From Cauispirillum nitrogeniifigens (GTDB lineage Bacteria; Pseudomonadota; Alphaproteobacteria; Rhodospirillales; Rhodospirillaceae): 64,000 nucleotides of DNA. The stretch covers positions 186,001 through 250,000 of the forward strand of contig NZ_JBLOOT010000005.1 of the NCBI RefSeq assembly GCF_049800675.1, read 5' to 3'. Position numbers and translations under genes: made by a program. This document shows, piece by piece, positions 59,298 through 64,000 of this stretch (position 1 is the first letter of the stretch; each line of letters starts with the position of its first letter). The notes below the pieces were generated by a model. That model was not told the DNA's origin. It worked only from the letters and a program-made list of their open reading frames with translations, and did not search any database.

Positions 59298-59636
59298 ATG
59301 AAACTCGTCATGGCCATCATCAAGCCCTTCAAGCTGGATGAAGTGCGCGAAGCGCTCACGCCGCTTGGAGTTCAGGGCTTGACCGTGTCCGAGGTCAAGG
59401 GCTTCGGGCGCCAGAAGGGGCAGACCGAAATCTACCGCGGCGCCGAATATCAGGTCAGCTTCCTGCCCAAGGTGAAGATCGAAGTCGCGGTCAAGTCCGA
59501 ACTCGCCGACCAGGTGGTGGAGACCATCTGCAACGCAGCCAAGACCGACAAGATCGGCGACGGCAAGGTCTTCGTGTTCGACATCACCCGGGCCGTGCGC
59601 ATTCGCACCGGCGAAACCGACGACGACGCGCTCTAG
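59298..59636 (+). CDS. glnK: Nitrogen regulatory PII protein GlnK
   Basis: 112 residues from the ATG at 59298, giving the standard PII length; a GTG at 59289 lies in the ribosome site. Tyr51 of the T loop (YRGAEYQVSF), the uridylylation site, and the C-terminal GDGKVFVFDITRAVRIRTGE signature are intact. It blocks AmtB when nitrogen is sufficient. Cotranscribed with amtB (16 bp gap), which makes GlnK the better name than GlnB. Confidence 0.95.
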   Translation: MKLVMAIIKPFKLDEVREALTPLGVQGLTVSEVKGFGRQKGQTEIYRGAEYQVSFLPKVKIEVAVKSELADQVVETICNAAKTDKIGDGKVFVFDITRAVRIRTGETDDDAL

Positions 59637-59652
59637 GGTAGGGGACAGTTCC

Positions 59653-60972
59653 ATGAGCAAGATCAAGACCTTCTCTCTGGCCTCCGCGGCCGCGCTGGCG
59701 ACGTTGGGCGTCGCCGGCCCGGCCTTCGCCGAGGTGTCGCCGGAATCCACCTACATCTTCAACACCTTCTCCTTCCTGATCAGCGGCGTGCTGGTGTTCT
59801 GGATGGCGGCGGGCTTCGGCATGCTCGAAGCCGGCCTGGTGCGCACCAAGAACACCACGATGCAGTGCACGAAGAACATCGCGCTCTTCGCCCTGGCCTG
59901 CATCATGTACTACCTGATCGGCTACAACCTCATGTACAACGGCGTCGATGGCGGCTTCCTGGGCACCTTCGCGCTGTGGGGCGCCGATGACGCCGCCGCC
60001 GCCGGCGGCGACTTCGAGGCCGGCTATGCCGCGGGCTCCGACTGGTTCTTCCAGGTCGTGTTCGTCGCCACCGCCGCCTCCATCGTCTCGGGCACCGTCG
60101 CCGAGCGCATGAAGCTGATGCCCTTCCTGGTCTTCGTGCTGGTCCTCACCGGCCTGATCTACCCGATCCAGGGCGCCTGGACGTGGGGTTCGGGCTGGCT
60201 GTCCGAGATGGGCTTCGCCGACTACGCCGGGTCGACCATCGTGCACTCCGTCGGTGGTTGGGCCGCGCTGACCGGCGCCATCATCGTCGGTGCCCGCAAG
60301 GGCAAGTTCGGCGCCGACGGCCGCGTGCACCCCATCCCCGGCTCCAACCTGCCGCTGGCGACCCTGGGCACCTTCATCCTGTGGATGGGCTGGTTCGGCT
60401 TCAACGGCGGCTCGGTGCTGGCCCTCGGCGCCGCCGGCTCCGCCATCGAGATGTCCAACGTCTACGTCAACACCCTGCTGGCCGGTGCCGGCGGCGTGGT
60501 CGCGGCCCTGGTCCTGACCCAGGTGCTGTACAAGAAGATCGACCTGACCATGCTGCTCAACGGCTCGCTCGCCGGCCTGGTGTCCATCACCGCCGGCCCG
60601 GCCACCCCGACCCCCGGCGCGGCCATCCTGATCGGTGCCGTCGGCGGCCTGCTGGTGGTCTTCGCCGTCCCGCTGCTCGACAAGCTGAAGATCGACGACG
60701 TGGTCGGCGCCATCCCCGTGCACCTGGTGTGCGGCATCTGGGGCACCATCGTCGTGCCGGTGACCAACCCCGATGCCTCGTTCGGCACCCAGATCGTCGG
60801 CATCGCGGCCATCGGCGGCTTCGTGATCGTCACCTCGTCCATCGTCTGGCTGGCCCTGAAGGTCACCGTCGGCCTGCGTGTCGGCGAGGAAGAGGAAATG
60901 ATCGGCCTGGACAAGGCCGAACTGGGCCTGGAGGCCTACCCCGAGTTCGGTTCCGGGTCCAAGGCGATGTAA
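59653..60972 (+). CDS. amtB: Ammonium transporter AmtB
   Basis: 439 residues with a cleaved signal peptide (to about GPAFA), then 11 TM helices. Conserved segments VFWMAAGFGMLEAGLVRTKN, DYAGSTIVHSVGGWAAL (first pore His) and IPVHLVCGIWGT (second pore His) are visible. Imports ammonium and is gated by GlnK encoded upstream. Confidence 0.97.
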   Translation: MSKIKTFSLASAAALATLGVAGPAFAEVSPESTYIFNTFSFLISGVLVFWMAAGFGMLEAGLVRTKNTTMQCTKNIALFALACIMYYLIGYNLMYNGVDGGFLGTFALWGADDAAAAGGDFEAGYAAGSDWFFQVVFVATAASIVSGTVAERMKLMPFLVFVLVLTGLIYPIQGAWTWGSGWLSEMGFADYAGSTIVHSVGGWAALTGAIIVGARKGKFGADGRVHPIPGSNLPLATLGTFILWMGWFGFNGGSVLALGAAGSAIEMSNVYVNTLLAGAGGVVAALVLTQVLYKKIDLTMLLNGSLAGLVSITAGPATPTPGAAILIGAVGGLLVVFAVPLLDKLKIDDVVGAIPVHLVCGIWGTIVVPVTNPDASFGTQIVGIAAIGGFVIVTSSIVWLALKVTVGLRVGEEEEMIGLDKAELGLEAYPEFGSGSKAM

Positions 60973-60997
60973 CGCCCGGCGTCCCCGACCGATGATA

Positions 60998-61028
60998 CGC
61001 GGCCCGGAAGCCCTCCTTCCGGGCCGCG
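60998..61028 (+). terminator. Terminator hairpin after amtB
   Basis: Perfect 13-bp stem CGCGGCCCGGAAG (60998-61010) and CTTCCGGGCCGCG (61016-61028) with a 5-nt loop, 25 bp after the amtB stop. Confidence 0.75.
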
Positions 61029-61098
61029 ACCATTCCGGCCCCCGCCATGAGGTGTTCGGGGCCGGGCCGCCGAAAGCGCGGAAATCGCAAGACTCACC

Positions 61099-61127
61099 TT
61101 GACGGGGCGGTATCTGGCAGGTAGAAA
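61099..61127 (+). promoter_or_regulatory. Candidate rpmB promoter
   Basis: TTGACG (61099-61104) and TAGAAA (61122-61127), 17-bp spacer, about 65 bp before the rpmB ATG. Confidence 0.6.
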
Positions 61128-61192
61128 CCACGCCTTCCGGACCGAAGTCCGCACCCGTTTCATTCAAGAAGATCAGAAAAGAGGACGAAGCC

Positions 61193-61480
61193 ATGGCCCG
61201 TCGTTGTGTCGTCACCGGCAAGGGCGTTCAGACCGGCAACAACGTCAGCCACGCCCACAACAAGACCCGGCGCCGCTGGCTGCCGAACCTGCAGTCCACC
61301 TCGCTGGTCAGCGAGGCCCTGGGCGAAATGGTGAAGGTGCGCGTGTCGACCAACGGTCTGCGTACCATCGAGCACCGCGGTGGCATTGATGCCTTCCTGC
61401 TGGGCACCCCGGCCGTTGAACTGCCGGCCGACCTGCGCCGCATGAAGAAGCGCGTCGAGCAGGCCAAGGCCGCCGCCTAA
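61193..61480 (+). CDS. rpmB: 50S ribosomal protein L28
   Basis: 95 residues, GAGGA ribosome site. The bL28 pattern RRCVVTGKGVQTGNNVSHAHNKTRRRWLPNLQ is clear; the longer alphaproteobacterial C-terminus (VEQAKAAA) is present. Followed by its own terminator. Confidence 0.98.
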   Translation: MARRCVVTGKGVQTGNNVSHAHNKTRRRWLPNLQSTSLVSEALGEMVKVRVSTNGLRTIEHRGGIDAFLLGTPAVELPADLRRMKKRVEQAKAAA

Positions 61481-61506
61481 AGGCGCCTGCCCACCGCACG
61501 GCCTTG

Positions 61507-61546
61507 AAGGCCCGGCCCGCCGCGCGCGGTGCCGGGCCTTTGGTCT
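61507..61546 (+). terminator. rpmB terminator
   Basis: AAGGCCCGGC (61507-61516) and GCCGGGCCTT (61531-61540) form a 10-bp stem, followed by TGGTCTTT. Confidence 0.75.
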
Positions 61547-61579
61547 TTGCCGTCCGCCATCCCCCACCACCGGGTTCCG

Positions 61580-62065
61580 ATGTCCGAGTCGCCACTCTTC
61601 CTCGACCACCATCCCTACTTCGCCGACGGCGGCCTGTGGTCGACGGAAGGATGGTACTTCGACGAATCGGGCCACATGATCCGCTGCCGCGGCTGGACGC
61701 GGGTGCGCCGGGCGCGCGACGTGTGGACGGTGTCCAGCGAACTGAGCCTCGACCTGTTCGAGCCCGAGCCCATCGCCCTGCGCGCCGTCCTCAGCCTCGA
61801 CCCGCCCGAGGAGGACGACCGCGAGGGCTACTGGTCGGCCGAGCGGCCGGGCATCGGCGCCTTCGCCGGCCGCTTCACGGCGGTGGCCGACACCCTGATG
61901 TCCATCGGCTTTTCCGAGGACGGCCTGTACCAGAGCGTCGAGATCTTCATCCTCGGCGAAACCGACGACGAGTACCATGTGCGCGGCACCCTGGCCCGCG
62001 AGAGCGAGACCATCGCCAGCTGGACCGCCTCGATGACCCGCGAGTCGCCCGGCGACGAGGCGTGA
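61580..62065 (+). CDS. Conserved-looking hypothetical protein
   Basis: 161 residues from the ATG at 61580. The sequence is rich in beta-forming segments and aromatic residues (STEGWYFDESGHMIRCRGWTRVRR, SIGFSEDGLYQSVEIFILGETDDEYHVRG), acidic overall, with no signal peptide or TM helix. It looks like a compact cytoplasmic beta-protein, perhaps lipocalin- or DUF-type. No family recognised. Confidence 0.65.
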   Translation: MSESPLFLDHHPYFADGGLWSTEGWYFDESGHMIRCRGWTRVRRARDVWTVSSELSLDLFEPEPIALRAVLSLDPPEEDDREGYWSAERPGIGAFAGRFTAVADTLMSIGFSEDGLYQSVEIFILGETDDEYHVRGTLARESETIASWTASMTRESPGDEA

Positions 62066-62268
62066 CCGCCCGTTTCCCTTGACTCTTCCCTGTTCCCGCC
62101 GTAGAACCCCAACCTTCCGGGTCGCCTGAGGCGGTCCGGCTCACGCTGCTTCGGGCTTCATGCTCCCGAGGGGGTCCATCAGTCCGCGACGGGGTCGCGC
62201 ACTGGTGCGCTTCGTGCTGGGGCAAGCGTCAAGCAGTTGTTGATAAACCACGAGGTGATTGGACAGGC

Positions 62269-63837
62269 ATGTTCGACGGTCTTTCCCAGCGTCTGGGGTC
62301 GGTATTCGACAAGCTCAAGCGGCGTGGCTCGCTGAGCGCGGCCGACGTCGACGAGGCGATGCGCGAGGTCCGCGTCGCCCTGCTGGAGGCCGACGTCGCC
62401 CTGCCCGTGGTCAAGGACTTCATCAAGGCCGTCAAGGACCGCGCCGTCGGCGCCGAGGTGATCAAGTCGGTCACTCCCGGCCAGATGGTGGTCAAGATCG
62501 TCCACGACGTGCTGGTGGAGATGCTGGGCGGCCAGCCCGGCAAGGAATATGACGAGGCCGCCGCCCGCGAGGCGATGCTCGACATCGACCGCACGCCGCC
62601 GGTGCCGATCCTCATGGTCGGCCTCCAGGGGTCGGGCAAGACCACGACCTCGGGCAAGATCGGCCTGCGGCTGAAGACCCGCGAGAAGAAGCGCGTCCTG
62701 CTGGCCTCGCTGGACGTCTACCGTCCGGCGGCGCAGAAGCAGCTCGCCGTGCTGGGCGAGCAGACCGGCGTCGACAGCCTGCCCATCGTCGAGGGCCAGA
62801 TGCCCGTCGCCATCGCCAAGCGGGCGATGGAGGAAGGCCGCAAGGGCGGCTACGACGTGGTTATCCTCGACACCGCCGGCCGCCTGCACATCGACCAGGA
62901 GCTGATGGACGAGGTCGCCAAGGTGCGCGACGTCGTCAAGCCGGCCGAGACGCTGCTCGTCACCGACGCCATGATCGGCCAGGACGCCGTCACCCTGGCG
63001 CGCGAGTTCAACGAAAAGATCGGCATCACCGGCATCGTGCTGACCCGCGTCGACGGCGATGCCCGTGGCGGTGCCGCTCTGTCCATGCGCGCCGTCACCG
63101 GCAAGCCGATCAAGCTGCTGGGCATGGGCGAGAAGCTCGACGCCCTGGAGGGCTTCCACGCCGACCGCATCGCCAGCCGCATCCTCGGCATGGGCGACGT
63201 GGTCAGCCTGGTCGAGAAGGCCGCCGCCACCTTCGAGCAGGCCGAGGCGGAAGCCATGGCCGCCAAGATGATGGCTGGCACCTTCGACCTCGAAGACATG
63301 CTCGGGCAGCTCCGCCAGATCAAAAAGATGGGCGACATCAAGGGCCTGCTCGGCATGCTGCCGGGCATTTCCAAGATGAAGAAGCAGATCGACGACGCCA
63401 AGCTCGACGACAAGGTTCTGGCCCGCCAGGAAGCCATCATCCTGTCGATGACGCCGCAGGAGCGCCGCCGCCCCGACCTCATCAAGGCCAGCCGCAAGCG
63501 GCGCATCGCCGCCGGCTCGGGCATGGACGTGGCCGACGTCAACAAGCTGCTGAAACAGCATCAGCAGATGGCCGACGTCATGAAGAAGATGAAGAAGATG
63601 GGCGGCAAGAAGGGCATGCTCGGCGCCCTGGGCGGCCTGTTCGGCGGTGGCGGCGGCGGGATGCCGGCCGACATGCCCACCGATCCCGAAGCCCTCAAGA
63701 AGATGCTCGGCGGCGCCGGCGGCGGGATGCCGCCCGGCCTGCCTCCGGGACTGGGGGGAGGCCTGGGCGGCACGCCCGGCGGCCTGCCTCCCGACCTGTT
63801 GCGCGCCATGGGCCGCAAGGGGGGCAAGAAGCGCTGA
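62269..63837 (+). CDS. ffh: Signal recognition particle protein Ffh
   Basis: 522 residues. N domain (MFDGLSQRLGSVFDKL), G domain with GLQGSGKTTTSGKIG, DTAGRL and TRVDGDARGGAAL, and a methionine-rich M domain. The C-terminal 70 residues extend the family with Gly/Met/Pro runs (GGGGGMPADMP). It binds 4.5S RNA and signal sequences and delivers ribosomes to FtsY. I find no 4.5S RNA gene beside it. rpsP follows, the usual order. Confidence 0.96.
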   Translation: MFDGLSQRLGSVFDKLKRRGSLSAADVDEAMREVRVALLEADVALPVVKDFIKAVKDRAVGAEVIKSVTPGQMVVKIVHDVLVEMLGGQPGKEYDEAAAREAMLDIDRTPPVPILMVGLQGSGKTTTSGKIGLRLKTREKKRVLLASLDVYRPAAQKQLAVLGEQTGVDSLPIVEGQMPVAIAKRAMEEGRKGGYDVVILDTAGRLHIDQELMDEVAKVRDVVKPAETLLVTDAMIGQDAVTLAREFNEKIGITGIVLTRVDGDARGGAALSMRAVTGKPIKLLGMGEKLDALEGFHADRIASRILGMGDVVSLVEKAAATFEQAEAEAMAAKMMAGTFDLEDMLGQLRQIKKMGDIKGLLGMLPGISKMKKQIDDAKLDDKVLARQEAIILSMTPQERRRPDLIKASRKRRIAAGSGMDVADVNKLLKQHQQMADVMKKMKKMGGKKGMLGALGGLFGGGGGGMPADMPTDPEALKKMLGGAGGGMPPGLPPGLGGGLGGTPGGLPPDLLRAMGRKGGKKR

Positions 63838-63900
63838 GGCGCTCTTGCCCCGCACCGAATTTCGACCTTTCACACATCGCATGACCTAAGGAACCGACAC

Positions 63901-64000
63901 ATGTCCCTGCGTATCCGTCTCGCCCGTGGCGGCGCCAAGAAGCGCCCGTTCTACCGCATCGTCGTCGCCGACGCCCGCTCGCCGCGTGACGGCCGCTTCG
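63901..64000 (+). CDS. rpsP: 30S ribosomal protein S16, partial (3' end off the right edge)
   Basis: Only 33 residues are visible (SLRIRLARGGAKKRPFYRIV, then VADARSPRDGRF), the start of bS16. AAGGA lies before the ATG. The ffh-rpsP order continues into the usual rimM-trmD-rplS operon in many bacteria, which would lie beyond this window. Confidence 0.95.
   Translation, partial: MSLRIRLARGGAKKRPFYRIVVADARSPRDGRF

Noticed and set aside
62066..62268. Possible 4.5S RNA (ffs) gene upstream of ffh
   Set aside because: The conserved GGAAGCAGCC-type tetraloop region of SRP RNA is absent; the stretch shows no convincing extended hairpin.

Overview
This 64 kb window is chromosomal DNA of very high GC from an alphaproteobacterium, most likely a member of the Rhodospirillales (Azospirillum/Rhodospirillum/Magnetospirillum-like). 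The signs are a CckA-type hybrid kinase next to flhB, CtrA-type boxes (TTAA-N7-TTAA) in front of a flagellar operon, a GTTC-N7-GTTC LexA box before recA, an alphaproteobacterial DUF3126 gene, and two large chemoreceptors. The genus is inference. I see no rRNA, CRISPR array, transposase or prophage.

Layout. 1-3.0 kb: membrane protein (cut by the left edge), Nudix protein, membrane diguanylate cyclase. 3.0-4.4 kb: 3-hydroxyisobutyrate dehydrogenase-like reductase and a TerB-like protein. 4.4-15.6 kb: a complete aerobic benzoyl-CoA (box) catabolic cluster. Its minus-strand order is DUF4863 protein, benzoate-CoA ligase, alpha/beta hydrolase, boxD, boxC, boxB, boxA, thioesterase; the regulator gene boxR diverges from it. 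Four related TGCA-N6-TGCA-like sites sharing an ATAG core lie in the boxC, DUF4863 and boxR control regions. 15.6-20.6 kb: housekeeping genes rsmB, guaB, rlmE, ppx. 20.85 kb: tRNA-Gln(CTG). 21.2-26.7 kb: a membrane-bound, Cys-type formate dehydrogenase operon with a TorD-like chaperone and a small Tat-signal protein. 26.9-31.4 kb: chemoreceptor, DUF3126, arfB, GNAT, beta-barrel protein.

31.4-39.5 kb is a flagellar export and basal-body locus. A leftward arm (FlhB C-domain-like protein, helical protein, fliO, fliP) and a rightward arm (flgB, flgC, fliE, fliQ, fliR, flhB, cckA) diverge from a control region with two CtrA-like boxes. The kinase that would sit at the top of the CtrA relay is thus the last gene of a probable CtrA target operon. 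A cluster of tandem imperfect palindromes (39.5-39.8 kb) separates cckA from an RTX-repeat protein; recA, a DinG-like helicase and an RlmL-like methyltransferase follow.

46.3-52.6 kb is the most unusual accessory region: an ECF sigma factor with a candidate self-type promoter, an anti-sigma-like partner, a 58-residue one-TM protein resembling the N-terminus of an HlyD-type adaptor without its periplasmic part, and the two ABC exporters typical of NHLM/NHLP peptide-export systems (one with an intact C39 peptidase). The last four genes overlap or abut and form one operon. No standard precursor or full adaptor is present; a 29-residue Gly-rich ORF lies 2 kb downstream.

52.8-64 kb: second chemoreceptor, nucleoside-recognition-domain membrane protein, FlaA1/CapD-type sugar nucleotide enzyme, UDP-glucuronate decarboxylase-like enzyme, glnK-amtB behind a sigma-54 promoter, rpmB, a hypothetical gene, ffh, and the start of rpsP at the right edge.
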